Source: Massilia mucilaginosa (GTDB lineage Bacteria > Pseudomonadota > Gammaproteobacteria > Burkholderiales > Burkholderiaceae_D). From it: a DNA stretch of 64,000 bases. The stretch spans positions 51,951-115,950 of the forward strand of contig NZ_WHJH01000017.1 in NCBI RefSeq assembly GCF_011682145.1. Reading direction: 5' to 3'. Within the stretch, counting starts at the first letter, position 1. Each line of letters begins with the position of its first letter. Below are positions 32,722 to 42,209 of this stretch, one piece after another. The position numbers were made by a program, and so were the translations under genes. The notes below the pieces were generated by a model. The model was not told the DNA's origin. It made no database searches and saw only the letters and a program-made list of their open reading frames with translations.

Positions 32722-34116
32722 GTGACAACATCGCGGTTTTCGCACATGGTCGGGCCGCGCACCTACGGGTTTCGCGACCTCAAGGACTTGATGGCGCGCG
32801 CTTCGCCGGCCCGCTCGGGCGATCTGCTGGCGGGCGTGGCGGCGGCCAGCGCCGAAGAGCGGGTGGCGGCCCAGATGGCCCTGGCCGACTTGCCACTGCG
32901 CACCATCCTCGACAATCCCCCGGTTCCCTACGACGACGATGAAGTCACGCGCCTGATCGTCGACAGCCACGACGCGGCCGCGTTCGCGCCCATCGCGCAC
33001 CTGACCGTCGGCGACCTGCGCAACTGGCTGCTGGGCGACGCCGCCGACAGCGCGCTGCTGGCCTTTGTCGCGCCCGGCATCACGCCCGAGATGGCGGCCG
33101 CCGTGTCGAAAATCATGCGCATCCAGGACCTGGTGCTGGTGGCGCGCAAATGCCGCGTGCTCACGGCCTTTCGCAACACGCTCGGGCTGGAGGGCCGCAT
33201 GGCCACGCGCCTGCAGCCGAACCACCCGACCGACGACGCCAGCGGCATCGCGGCCAGCATGCTCGACGGCCTCATGTACGGCAGCGGCGACGCCGTGATC
33301 GGCATCAACCCGGCCACCGACAACGTGGCCCAGGTCGTCAACCTGGTCGGCATGCTCGACGCCGTCATTGCCCAGTACCAGATTCCGACCCAGTCGTGCG
33401 TGCTGACCCACGTCACCAACACCATCGAGGCGATCGGGCGCGGCGCCCCGGTCGACCTGGTATTCCAGTCGGTGGCCGGGACCGAGGCCGCCAACCGCAG
33501 CTTCGGCATCGATCTCGCGCTGCTGGCCGAAGCGCGCAGCGCCGCCCTGTCGCTCGGGCGCGGCACGGTGGGCGACAACGTCATGTATTTCGAAACCGGC
33601 CAGGGCAGCGCGCTGTCGGCCGGCGCTCATCACGGGCTCGACCAGCAAACCTGCGAAGCGCGTGCCTACGCGGTCGCGCGCGCCTTCAAGCCGCTGCTGG
33701 TGAACTCGGTGGTCGGCTTCATCGGGCCGGAATACCTGTATGACGGCAAGCAGATCATTCGTGCCGGGCTGGAAGACCACTTCTGCGCCAAGCTGCTCGG
33801 CTTGCCGATGGGATGCGACGTCTGCTACACCAACCATGCCGAAGCCGACCAGGACGATATGGACGTGCTGCTGACCATGCTCGGCGCGGCCGGCTGCAAC
33901 TTCGTGATGGGCGTGCCGGGCTCGGACGACATCATGCTCAATTACCAGAGCACCTCCTTCCACGACGCCCTGTACGCGCGCCGCGTGCTGGGCCTGCGCG
34001 CCGCGCCCGAATTCGAAGCCTGGCTGCAGCGCATGCAAATTTTTTGCGGCGACGGCGCCGCGCAACTGCCGGACGCGCTGCCGCCCGTTTTTCAACAAGC
34101 CTTGCGACGCTTATGA
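32722..34116 (+). CDS. eutB: Ethanolamine ammonia-lyase large subunit
   Basis: 464 residues, standard length, from a GTG at 32722 with GGAG six bases upstream. It forms the TIM-barrel catalytic subunit of the adenosylcobalamin-dependent enzyme that converts ethanolamine to acetaldehyde and ammonia. Typical segments are seen: DVCYTNHAEADQDDMDVL, VGFIGPEYLYDGKQI and GLDQQTCEARAYAVAR. Its stop overlaps the eutC start. No microcompartment, aldehyde dehydrogenase or cobalamin adenosyltransferase gene is in the window, so this is the simple eutBC arrangement common in aerobes that use ethanolamine as a nitrogen source. Confidence 0.97.
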   Translation: MTTSRFSHMVGPRTYGFRDLKDLMARASPARSGDLLAGVAAASAEERVAAQMALADLPLRTILDNPPVPYDDDEVTRLIVDSHDAAAFAPIAHLTVGDLRNWLLGDAADSALLAFVAPGITPEMAAAVSKIMRIQDLVLVARKCRVLTAFRNTLGLEGRMATRLQPNHPTDDASGIAASMLDGLMYGSGDAVIGINPATDNVAQVVNLVGMLDAVIAQYQIPTQSCVLTHVTNTIEAIGRGAPVDLVFQSVAGTEAANRSFGIDLALLAEARSAALSLGRGTVGDNVMYFETGQGSALSAGAHHGLDQQTCEARAYAVARAFKPLLVNSVVGFIGPEYLYDGKQIIRAGLEDHFCAKLLGLPMGCDVCYTNHAEADQDDMDVLLTMLGAAGCNFVMGVPGSDDIMLNYQSTSFHDALYARRVLGLRAAPEFEAWLQRMQIFCGDGAAQLPDALPPVFQQALRRL

Positions 34117-34919
34117 ACCAATCGACGCACATCGTGTCCAATCCCTGGCAAGCCTTGCGCGAACTGACCCAGGCGCGCATTGCGCTCGGGCGCAGCGGCG
34201 TGAGCGTCCCGACGTCGGCGCAGCTCGATTTCCAGCTGGCGCATGCGCGCGCGCGCGATGCGGTCCACATGGCGCTCGATGCCCGTGCGCTGGCGGCGGC
34301 ACTGGCCGGGGATGGGCACGCCTGCCTCACCGTGCACAGCGCCTGCCCGGACCGCGCCAGCTACCTGCAGCGCCCGGATCTGGGCCGCGTGCTCGATGCG
34401 CCGTCGCGCGCGGCGCTGCTGGCGGCCGCGCCGGCGGCGTGCGACCTGGCGCTGGTCATTGGCGACGGCTTGTCGGCGCTGGCCATCGAGCAGAACGCGC
34501 AGGCCTTCGCGGCGGTGCTGCTGGCGCGCTTGCGCAAGGATACCGGCGCCGCACAGTGGCGCCTGGGGCCGATTGTCATCGCCAGCCAGGCGCGGGTGGC
34601 AATCGGCGACGAGATCGGCGCCTTGCTGAACGCGCGCGCGGTGGCGGTGCTGATCGGCGAGCGGCCGGGGCTCAGTTCGCCGGACAGCATGGGCGTCTAC
34701 CTGAGCTGGGCGCCGCGCGTGGGCTTGACCGATGCCGACCGTAACTGCATTTCGAATGTGCGGCCGGCCGGGTTGAGCTATGACGAGGCGGCATACCGTC
34801 TGCATTATTTGTTGACGCAGGCAAGGCAGCGCGGGCTGTCGGGGGTGTTGCTCAAGGATGATACGGTTGCGGAAGGGGGATTGCCGGAGGCGGGGAAAGG
34901 AAATTTTTTGCTGCGGTGA
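34113..34919 (+). CDS. eutC: Ethanolamine ammonia-lyase small subunit
   Basis: 268 residues from the ATG at 34113, which overlaps the eutB TGA. It provides most of the cobalamin-binding surface: LALVIGDGLSALAIEQNAQAF, the GDEIG loop, and the C-terminal NCISNVRPAGLSYDEAAYRLHYLL. The frame extends upstream to 33813, but that part lies inside eutB. It is followed by an inverted repeat at 34969-34993 that may end the transcript. Confidence 0.96.
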   Translation: MNQSTHIVSNPWQALRELTQARIALGRSGVSVPTSAQLDFQLAHARARDAVHMALDARALAAALAGDGHACLTVHSACPDRASYLQRPDLGRVLDAPSRAALLAAAPAACDLALVIGDGLSALAIEQNAQAFAAVLLARLRKDTGAAQWRLGPIVIASQARVAIGDEIGALLNARAVAVLIGERPGLSSPDSMGVYLSWAPRVGLTDADRNCISNVRPAGLSYDEAAYRLHYLLTQARQRGLSGVLLKDDTVAEGGLPEAGKGNFLLR

Positions 34920-34968
34920 TGAGCAGCAAGCGACGTATCGCATGGTTTGCCATGACCGTGTCGAATGC

Positions 34969-34993
34969 GGCGGTAAAAACGGCTTTTACCGCC
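34969..34993. repeat. Inverted repeat between convergent genes
   Basis: GGCGGTAAAA-ACGGC-TTTTACCGCC, a perfect 10-bp stem with a 5-nt loop, sits between the eutC stop and the stop of the serine protease gene. The A/T-rich inner stem means it lacks a separate T tail. It may serve as a two-way terminator. Confidence 0.55.
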
Positions 34994-35039
34994 CACGCAA
35001 GCACCTGCGCCATGATGGCCTGCCCGGCCAGCGCTGCGC

Positions 35040-36377
35040 TTAACTGCGTGCGCACACCAGTCGCTGGCCAACATTCAACTTCAAAATCATCTTGTCGCGC
35101 GACAGTTCTTCCACCCGCAAGGTGTCGTTCACGTTCGAAAACTGAATCGACAGCTGGCTCTCGCGATACATCCAGCGCCCTGGCGACACGCGGTTCGCAT
35201 AACGCATCTGCAGGGTGCGGTCGTCGCTGAAGGAAATCATGATCGACGTCCCGCCGATCGGGTCGTTGCAATGCCACTCGCCCACCACCAGGTCGCCATT
35301 CTGCGCGCTCTGCGCCGGGTTCTCCTGGGCGCGCTCGGCGCTCATCTTGGCGATCAGGCCGCCGCCGCGGCGGGTGCGCATGCTGCCGATCCATTCGGCC
35401 GGCGCGGCGAAATTCAGGTTCTGCCCGGTGCGCATCTGGAACGTGACAATCCCGACCAGCCGGCCCGCACTGTCGAACAGTCCGCCGCCGCTCGACCCGG
35501 GCGAGACCGGTGCCGTGGTCTGGATCAGGGTGCCGCCGTCGAGCGGGCGCAGCGACGAGACGATGCCGTCGCTGATGGTCAGATCGAGCCCGTGCGGAGC
35601 GCCGATGGCAATCACGCGCTGGCCGGTACGCAACTCGCCCGAGGCCCCGATCACAGCGGCCGGGGCATTGAGGCCCTTGACCGACAGCTTGCACAGGTCG
35701 CGCTCTTCGTCGGCCACCGATACCGTGGCCTCGTAGCTGTCCTGCCCGAGCTTGACCTGGAGGCGCGAACCGGCCAGCGCCACGTGGCAATTGGTGATGA
35801 TTTCGTTGCCGCCAAGAGCGACCCCGCTGCCGGTGCCGACCATGCTGGCGCCGTTGTACATATTGATACGGGCCACAAACGGCGACAGCTTGGCGAACAG
35901 GTCTTCCATGCCCATGGCACCCGACCCGCTGGCGGCGACCGGCGCCGACACGGCCTGGGGCTGGGACTCGGCGGCAAAACCACCGGCCGGCGCGCCGCTG
36001 TCCTGCATGAGCTGCGCCGTGCCTTGCACCGCAACAACGGGCGGCGCGGCCGGCGCGCGGCCCTTGGACCAGTACACCAGCCCGGCCACGAGCAGGCCGG
36101 CGGCCAGGCCATAGCGCCAGTCGAGATTGAAACCCGACGAGGGCGAGGCGGCGGCCTCGACACGGCGCGTGAGCGGCGGCGCGATCTGGCTGCGGTCATA
36201 GTGGCCGCGTTTATCCTTGTTCGACAGCACGGCGTAGGCTTCACGCACCAGCACCCAGTCGTTGCGGTCGTACGACCCGCTCTGAAATGCAGCATGCAAA
36301 CGCGCGTACGCTGCGGCAATCTCTTCAGAGGTGGCGAGTGGATCGACACCCAGAATGGTGTACAGCGTTCGTTTCAT
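35040..36377 (-). CDS. J-domain-like / trypsin-like serine protease fusion, membrane-anchored
   Basis: 445 residues. Residues 4-62 resemble a DnaJ J domain (YTILGVDPLATSEEIAAAYARLHAAF...REAYAVLSNKDKRGHYD). The HPD tripeptide that activates DnaK is absent; the loop reads SYDRND. One membrane helix follows at about 88-104. The trypsin-like domain has catalytic His198 (TNCHVAL), Asp227 (EERDLCKL) and Ser296 (SPGSSGGG). About 90 C-terminal residues form a separate beta-rich region. There is no PDZ domain, so it is not DegP. The topology implies a cytoplasmic J-like domain and a periplasmic protease. Probably envelope quality control; the target is unknown. Confidence 0.85.
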   Translation of the reverse strand: MKRTLYTILGVDPLATSEEIAAAYARLHAAFQSGSYDRNDWVLVREAYAVLSNKDKRGHYDRSQIAPPLTRRVEAAASPSSGFNLDWRYGLAAGLLVAGLVYWSKGRAPAAPPVVAVQGTAQLMQDSGAPAGGFAAESQPQAVSAPVAASGSGAMGMEDLFAKLSPFVARINMYNGASMVGTGSGVALGGNEIITNCHVALAGSRLQVKLGQDSYEATVSVADEERDLCKLSVKGLNAPAAVIGASGELRTGQRVIAIGAPHGLDLTISDGIVSSLRPLDGGTLIQTTAPVSPGSSGGGLFDSAGRLVGIVTFQMRTGQNLNFAAPAEWIGSMRTRRGGGLIAKMSAERAQENPAQSAQNGDLVVGEWHCNDPIGGTSIMISFSDDRTLQMRYANRVSPGRWMYRESQLSIQFSNVNDTLRVEELSRDKMILKLNVGQRLVCARS

Positions 36378-36474
36378 TTGCAGCGTCTCCGGTGGGAAAC
36401 GTCGATGATAGCGTAAATATCATTACTTATCATAGCCTACCGGAAATATTGCTTTTTCTTAGTGGCAGGCTTGA

Positions 36475-36500
36475 CACAGCCGGCATGCGTGTCGGCTGTG
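36475..36500 (-). terminator. Hairpin behind the PBP1A gene
   Basis: CACAGCCG at 36475-36482 pairs with CGGCTGTG at 36493-36500 and sits just past the PBP1A stop. There is no T tract directly after the stem; the nearest U-rich run is some 15 nt further on. This is a possible weak terminator. Confidence 0.35.
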
Positions 36501-36504
36501 CCGC

Positions 36505-38928
36505 TTACTGTTCGAACGGGGCCGGCGGCGGGTTCTGCTCGGGCTCCGACGGCGGCGCTGGCGGATCGGCGCGCTCGCCCTCCATCGGGATCTCTTCCTC
36601 GCTCTCGAAGTCGTCCGGATCGGGCTCCGGCGGCGCTGGCGGAGCGACGCCTTCCTGCTGCATGTCGCCCGCTTCTTCGCTGATATCGCCCGGATCTTCT
36701 TCCTGGCGCACCGGTTCCGGACGGCGTCCGTCGGGGAACAGCGCGGCCGTATCGACCTTGCCCTCGGCAATCGCCGCCTTGAAGAAGTCGCCCACCACCA
36801 GGATCGCATTATGGCCGCCCTGCCCCCAGTAATTGCTGCGCATGGTGACGCGGTTGTCGTTAAAGCCGACCCAGGCGCCGGCCACCAGTTTTGGATGCAT
36901 CATGATGAACCAGCCATCGGTGTTGTTCTGGGTGGTGCCAGTCTTGCCGGCCACGTCGGCGTTGATGCCGAAGCGGTAGCGGATGGCCGTACCCGTGCCG
37001 CGGTTGATGACGCCACGCATCATATCGATCAGGTCGGCCGCGTTCTGCGACGACATGGCGCGCTCGGGCGCCGGGTTGCCGAATTCGGCCACGACCTTGC
37101 CGGAACGGTCGGTGATGCGCGTGACGAACACGGGTTTGCGGTACTCGCCCTGGGCCGCGATGCTGCTGTAGGCGTTGACCATTTCGAGCAGGGTCACCGG
37201 GCTGGTGCCCAGCGCCAGCGAAGGCACCGATTCGAGCTTGCTGGTGCGGATGCCGAGTCCGCGCGCCAGGTCGATGATGCCGGGCAAGCCGACATCCTGC
37301 ATGACCTGGGCCGTGATCGTGTTCTTGGAAAACACCAGGCCATCGCGCATGCTGATCATGTTGCCACTCGATCCGCTCATGTCGGTCGGGCGCCAGATGG
37401 TGCCGTCGCCGGCCTTGATGTTGGTCACCGCGTCGCGGTAGGGACGATTCGGCGCGAAGCCTTTTTCCAGCGCGGCGCCGTAGACGATCGGCTTGAAGGT
37501 CGAGCCGGGCTGGCGCGCGGCCTGCACCACGTGGTCGTACTGTTCCTTATGGAAGTCGCGGCTGCCGACCCAGGCCTTGATGTGGCCGGTCTCCGGGTCC
37601 ATCGCGACGAAGCCGGTTTCCAGGCGCGTCTTGGCCGCGCGCAAGCGCGCGATGAAGGGGCGGTCGGCCCGCAGGCGCTTGAGCGCAACCGCTCCGGTAT
37701 CGCCGCTCTCGATGGCCTTCTTGTACTCGGGCGTTTCGCGAATGAAGCTGTTGACCAGCGCTCCTTTCGAGCGCCAGAAATACTCGAACGGCGTGATCGA
37801 TCCGTGCATGCCGGCATACCCGCCGGCCGAGCCGGAGCCGCTGTCGGGCTGCGCCCATTCGACGTCGGCGATGATCTGCAAGGCCTTGCCCTGGCGCTCG
37901 ACCGCCTTTTCGGCCGCCTCCTGCATGGCGGAGTCGAGCGTGGTGTGCACCACCAGGCCGTCGCGCTCGACGTTGTAGTCGTTTTCGTCGGCCCATTCGA
38001 TCAGCCACTTGCGCACATAGGCGGTGAAATGGGTATCGGTCGGGTTGCGCTCGGCCTGGCGCGCGAAGGAGACGCGCAGCGGTTTCTTGCGCAAGCTGTC
38101 GTAGCGCTTGTCGTCGAGCATGCCGTGCTTGCGCATTTGCGACAGCACCACATTGCGGCGCTGCACCGAGCGCTCCGGATTGCTGACCGGGTTGTAGTAA
38201 TTGGTGCCTTTCAGCATACCCACCAGGGTCGCGCTTTCCAGAATGTCGAGCTTGGCGGCGCTCGTGTTGAAATACGTGCGCGCCGCCATCTCGACGCCGA
38301 AGGTGTTGTACAGGAACGGTACCGTATTCAGGTAGGATTCCAGGATCTCATCCTTGCTGTAGGCCGATTCGATCTTGACGGCCGTGATCATTTCCTTGAG
38401 CTTGCGGTTGATGTTGCGCGAACGGCCTATTTCTTCCGGAAACATATTGCGCGCCAGCTGCTGGCTGATGGTCGAGCCGCCCTGCGGATCGCCGAGCAGG
38501 GTGTGCAGCACCGACGCGAAGGTGCGCTTGACATCGATGCCGTGATGGTCCCTGAAGCGGTGGTCTTCGGTGGCGATCAGCGCGGCGATCATGTGCGGCG
38601 AAATCTGCGCCAGGGTCACGCGCTCCTGCAAGCCTTCTTCGAAGCTGGCCAGTTCCTTGCCGTCGGCCGACACCAGGATCGAGGCCTTGGCCGCACGCGT
38701 TTGCTTAAGATCGGCAACCCCCGGCGTGAACGGCAGCAAGATCAGCACCCAGACCAGCAGCACCGCGAGCGGCACCCCGATGCACCACAGCAGCGGCAGT
38801 CCGAATCGTTTGTAGGGCGGCTGCGCCATCAGGTAGCTGCGTACACGGCGCATGCGCTCGCCCGCCACGCTGCCTGCCGCGCGCAAGCCTTGTCCCAGTC
38901 GTCCCATCAGATTGCGGTCGTCTCCCAC
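36505..38928 (-). CDS. mrcA: Penicillin-binding protein 1A
   Basis: 807 residues from a GTG at 38928 with AAGGAAGCAAAC upstream. It is a class A bifunctional enzyme for peptidoglycan synthesis at the inner membrane. One membrane anchor lies at about 43-66. The glycosyltransferase-51 domain has catalytic Glu121 in ATEDHRFRDHHG, and an OB-like insert follows. The transpeptidase domain has Ser476-x-x-Lys479 (GSTFKP), SKN at 534-536 and KTG at 662-664. The C-terminal 70 residues are strongly acidic and proline-rich, a low-complexity tail often seen in betaproteobacterial PBP1A. In many proteobacteria mrcA borders the pilMNOPQ genes; here it does not. Nothing indicates loss of activity. Confidence 0.95.
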   Translation of the reverse strand: MGDDRNLMGRLGQGLRAAGSVAGERMRRVRSYLMAQPPYKRFGLPLLWCIGVPLAVLLVWVLILLPFTPGVADLKQTRAAKASILVSADGKELASFEEGLQERVTLAQISPHMIAALIATEDHRFRDHHGIDVKRTFASVLHTLLGDPQGGSTISQQLARNMFPEEIGRSRNINRKLKEMITAVKIESAYSKDEILESYLNTVPFLYNTFGVEMAARTYFNTSAAKLDILESATLVGMLKGTNYYNPVSNPERSVQRRNVVLSQMRKHGMLDDKRYDSLRKKPLRVSFARQAERNPTDTHFTAYVRKWLIEWADENDYNVERDGLVVHTTLDSAMQEAAEKAVERQGKALQIIADVEWAQPDSGSGSAGGYAGMHGSITPFEYFWRSKGALVNSFIRETPEYKKAIESGDTGAVALKRLRADRPFIARLRAAKTRLETGFVAMDPETGHIKAWVGSRDFHKEQYDHVVQAARQPGSTFKPIVYGAALEKGFAPNRPYRDAVTNIKAGDGTIWRPTDMSGSSGNMISMRDGLVFSKNTITAQVMQDVGLPGIIDLARGLGIRTSKLESVPSLALGTSPVTLLEMVNAYSSIAAQGEYRKPVFVTRITDRSGKVVAEFGNPAPERAMSSQNAADLIDMMRGVINRGTGTAIRYRFGINADVAGKTGTTQNNTDGWFIMMHPKLVAGAWVGFNDNRVTMRSNYWGQGGHNAILVVGDFFKAAIAEGKVDTAALFPDGRRPEPVRQEEDPGDISEEAGDMQQEGVAPPAPPEPDPDDFESEEEIPMEGERADPPAPPSEPEQNPPPAPFEQ

Positions 38929-39077
38929 GTTTGCTTCCTTGCTTAATAGTCATTAACTTGCCTCACAGTATATCCGAGGGTGTGCGCACGCACGCGCGCA
39001 TTGGCGTGACCGGTACAGGCCAGCGTGGTTCCTGATAGGCGCAGGTGGTTTTGTCCTACGCGAGTGTTGCCAGTGCG

Positions 39078-39110
39078 CCTACTCCATGCACGAATGAGGC
39101 CGCCTATCAT
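39078..39110 (+). promoter_or_regulatory. Two-box stress promoter upstream of a hemerythrin gene
   Basis: CCTACTC (39078-39084), 19 nt, then CTATCAT (39104-39110), 88 nt before the ATG at 39199. The same boxes with the same spacing precede the KGG gene (42210-42242) and the second hemerythrin gene (51117-51149). A further upstream block (TTTGTCCTAC at 39050, GTTGC, AGTG) is shared in register with the KGG promoter. The -10-like box resembles RpoS/sigma-70 -10 sequences. Confidence 0.6.
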
Positions 39111-39198
39111 GACCTTTCTGCTACAAGACAGGCAGCCAGGAAATATCCCAGCCACCCGGTAGCGCAATAGTTACCACAGAAAATATCAGGAGCACACC

Positions 39199-39699
39199 AT
39201 GAGAACCTCATCGTCGACCACCCGTAACACGCCGAAACCCATGCCAGGCGGCCAGGAAGCACAGGACGCGATCGCGCTGCTGACCGAAGACCACGAGAAC
39301 GTGAAGCAGATGTTCGAACAGTTCGAGGGTCTGGGCGACCGCGCGCATGCGACCAAGAAAAAACTGTCCATGCAGATTTGCACGGAACTGACCAAGCACG
39401 CGACGGCCGAGGAAGAAATTTTCTACCCAGCAGTACGCGCCGCGACCAAGAAGAATGAAGACCTGGTGGACGAAGCCACGGTCGAGCATGCATCGGCCAA
39501 AGACTTGATCGCGCAGATCATGGAGATGGAAGCGACCGACGAGCTGTTCGATGCCAAGGTCAAAGTGTTGTCCGAGATGATCGAGCACCACGTCGAGGAG
39601 GAAGAGAACGAGATGTTTCCGAAGGCGCGAGACGCCGGCTTGGATCTGGAAGCGCTGGGGCAGCAGATTGCCGAGCGCAAAGCACAGATCACGGTGTAA
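39199..39699 (+). CDS. Hemerythrin-domain protein
   Basis: 166 residues. Four-helix hemerythrin/HHE fold with iron ligands in ALLTEDHENVKQMFEQF, TKHATAEEEIFYP, TVEHASAKDLI and IEHHVEEEENEMFP, giving the expected His and Glu set. Such proteins bind O2, NO or reactive species, or protect iron centres. The N-terminal 20 residues are a polar, serine-rich leader without a signal peptide, so the protein is cytoplasmic. CAGGAGCACACC precedes the ATG. It shares a distinctive upstream motif with the KGG gene and the other hemerythrin gene. Confidence 0.9.
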   Translation: MRTSSSTTRNTPKPMPGGQEAQDAIALLTEDHENVKQMFEQFEGLGDRAHATKKKLSMQICTELTKHATAEEEIFYPAVRAATKKNEDLVDEATVEHASAKDLIAQIMEMEATDELFDAKVKVLSEMIEHHVEEEENEMFPKARDAGLDLEALGQQIAERKAQITV

Positions 39700-39815
39700 T
39701 CGACAGTACGGTCCCGCCCGGACGGGACGGCAAACGGTTCCTCCTCAGTCCGCTGACATGCAGCGCGGGTTGACGGGGAATCGTTTGCATTGGGGGCAAG
39801 CAAACGTCGTGGCCG

Positions 39816-41912
39816 CTACTGCGCGTTCATCTGCCACCAGTTCATATTCCATCCGCCCACCCGCGCATAGATGGCCAGGTCCTGCTGCCCGGCTTCCAGA
39901 TAGGCGCTTGCCGTCACCGTCTGCCAGTTCTGCCATCCACCCGTGTTGGGCACGTTCACCGTCGCCAGATCGGCGCCATTCTTGCTCAACGCGAACTGTC
40001 CGCCGTTGTAGATGGTGGCAACCCGGAATTGCAAGTTGTACCAGCCGGCCTTCGGCACATTGACCGGATAGCTCATCCAGTCATTATTGTCGACATTGCT
40101 GACGTTAAAGCCGCCGCCCGCATCGCTGCTCGTCTCCATGCGCATGCCGCTGTGCGTGGTGAACATTTCCGCTTCGATTTTCGCGCCCACCGCCGGCTTC
40201 CAGTTCATCCAGTACGCGATGCTTTCGTTGCGCACCAGCGGCTGCGTGGCGAATCCGCGGAAATAGCTTTCGATCTGCGCGCTCGATGCCGTGCTGACGT
40301 TCAAACTGCCCAGCCCGCCTCCATTGCTGCTGTTGCTTACCATGCCCCAGCCCCAGGAATTGGTGTCGCCATTCGAGCCGCCGTAGCTGACGGTCTTGTA
40401 AGCCCAGTTGGTCGCCGCCCAGCCATACATATTGTAGGCGTCGTAGGTCTTCCGGGTGATCTGTCCGCCGTAGCTGCCCAGCAAGGTCCACGGCTGGAAT
40501 TCGCCGATCAGAAATGGCGTGTTCAGTCCGGTCAGCCTGGCATTCCAGTCGCAGCTCTCGCCACTGCCGTTGACGTTGCAGTGCAGCCAGTTGGCGTGCA
40601 TATTGGCCTGGTTGGCCGCACCCTGCACTTCGTTCCAACCCCACAGCCCCGGATAGAAGTGCATCCAGAACGCCACATTGGTCAAGCCGCGCGTGTTCGG
40701 GTTGCCATAGGCATCGATGCCGCTGTTGTGGCCCGGCAGCAGGATCACGTGTTCCGGGTCCTTGGCCCGCACCACGTTGAACAGTTCATACGCGTAATTG
40801 GCCAGGGTGGTCGCATCCGTCCCCCAGGGCTCGTTCAGCAAGTCGTAGGCGGCCACGGCAGTGCGGCCACGATAGCGCTCGGCGATCTTGTCCCACAGCC
40901 ATTTGGTGCGGTCGCGGTAGGCCGCGTTCGACCACAGCTGCGCCGGTCCCACGCAGCCATCGTGCTGCTCGGTCGCCGCCGCCTGCCCGCCCACGGTGCC
41001 GTGCAGGTCGAGAATCACGTACATGCCGCGCTTTTCCGCTTCGTTGATGGCGAAGTCCAGGTGCTTCCAGGCATCGGCGCGCAGCTTGTATGGGCTGTAC
41101 TCGTTCTCCACCAGGCTGAAGTAGAAAGGCACGCGCACCACGTTCATGCCCATGCCCTTGATCAGGTCGAAGTCGCGCGCGGTGATCCAGCTGTCGCGGT
41201 ACACACCCATCAGGCGCTCTTTCTCGGCGTTGCCGAAGCGCTGCGCCAGGGTGGCTTCGAGCGTGCACTGGTCGTTGACCGGGCCGTTGCTGGTGGACAT
41301 GCTGTTGTTCATCATCCAGAACTCCAGCTGCAGCCAGTTACCCAGGTTGACGCCGCGCAGGTTGACGCGCTTGCCGCCGCTGTCGACCCAGTAGCGTCCG
41401 TTCTGGCGGATCGCCGGCAGTTTGGCCGACGTGCTTTCGGCACTGAAGTTGATCCAGTTCAGGTTGAAACCGCCGCCTTTGGCGAACACGGCCAGGCTCT
41501 GCGGACCGGCGTTGAGAAACACCCGCGAGCTGATGGTCTGCCAGGTCTGCCAGCCGCCGGTGTTGGGCACGCCGACGGCCTCGCTGATGTCCCTGGCGTT
41601 CTGGCTCAGCACCAGCTGGCCGCTGGTGCCGCCGGAGGCCACCCGGTACTGCACCGTGTACCAGCCGGCGGCGGACGGATTGACCGAGTAGCTCATCCAG
41701 TCGTTGGTCTCGATCCAGCCGACATTGGCGCCGCCGCCCGCGTCCGCCGTCGCCTCGGTGGCGACGCCCTGCATCGACGCGTACGACTCGGCTTCGAGTT
41801 TGCCGGGCAAGGCGGTCTGCGCGGCGCAGGCGACGCTGAGCACACTGCCCGCCAGCGCGCACATCAATTGCGGCAAGGGATGCCGGCATTCCCTGTCAAG
41901 GGTGAGTTTCAT
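39816..41912 (-). CDS. GH5 cellulase-type glycoside hydrolase with two CBM6 modules
   Basis: 698 residues with AGGAGACTTTCC before the ATG. Signal peptide to about Ala31. A CBM6 carbohydrate-binding module follows at about 36-158 (ESYASMQGVATEATADAGGG...NTGGWQTWQT). The GH5 TIM barrel spans about 165-560, with acid/base Glu361 in LLNEPWG and nucleophile Glu471 in LIGEFQPW. A second CBM6 lies at about 575-698, with the same NTGGWQNWQT core. It should be a secreted endo-acting beta-glucanase or related enzyme. A LacI-type operator (41987-42004) lies 75 nt upstream and matches those of the GH1/TonB cluster 10-20 kb away. The 419-bp gap behind it to 42331 otherwise holds only the KGG promoter. 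Confidence 0.92.
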   Translation of the reverse strand: MKLTLDRECRHPLPQLMCALAGSVLSVACAAQTALPGKLEAESYASMQGVATEATADAGGGANVGWIETNDWMSYSVNPSAAGWYTVQYRVASGGTSGQLVLSQNARDISEAVGVPNTGGWQTWQTISSRVFLNAGPQSLAVFAKGGGFNLNWINFSAESTSAKLPAIRQNGRYWVDSGGKRVNLRGVNLGNWLQLEFWMMNNSMSTSNGPVNDQCTLEATLAQRFGNAEKERLMGVYRDSWITARDFDLIKGMGMNVVRVPFYFSLVENEYSPYKLRADAWKHLDFAINEAEKRGMYVILDLHGTVGGQAAATEQHDGCVGPAQLWSNAAYRDRTKWLWDKIAERYRGRTAVAAYDLLNEPWGTDATTLANYAYELFNVVRAKDPEHVILLPGHNSGIDAYGNPNTRGLTNVAFWMHFYPGLWGWNEVQGAANQANMHANWLHCNVNGSGESCDWNARLTGLNTPFLIGEFQPWTLLGSYGGQITRKTYDAYNMYGWAATNWAYKTVSYGGSNGDTNSWGWGMVSNSSNGGGLGSLNVSTASSAQIESYFRGFATQPLVRNESIAYWMNWKPAVGAKIEAEMFTTHSGMRMETSSDAGGGFNVSNVDNNDWMSYPVNVPKAGWYNLQFRVATIYNGGQFALSKNGADLATVNVPNTGGWQNWQTVTASAYLEAGQQDLAIYARVGGWNMNWWQMNAQ

Positions 41913-41986
41913 GGAAAGTCTCCTGTTGTGATAAGGAGCAGCTGGTCGTTGCCGCGCTGCTGGAAGACACGGGTGCGGTACACGCG

Positions 41987-42004
41987 ATTGGAAACGTTCC
42001 CAAT
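41987..42004. promoter_or_regulatory. LacI-type operator, GH5 gene
   Basis: ATTGGAAACGTTCCCAAT, a palindrome around the central CG. It differs at one position from the TonB-receptor operator at 61191 and shares the TTGGAA...CCA core with the sites at 52620 and 55142. Confidence 0.72.
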
Positions 42005-42209
42005 CTCGTGTAATTGATGGTATTGATTTCGGATGGCGGCGTCAACGTAAATATATAAAGCCGCTTGGAAACTAGCCTTGATGTACGAACAGGACGGTGC
42101 GTGGACGGGAAAATGTACGTGGGCATACAGCCATTTCCGATTGCAAATTTCGTCAGTGATTTTCGGCGGACTCTGCCCACATTTGTCCTACACCACGGTT
42201 GCGAGTGAT

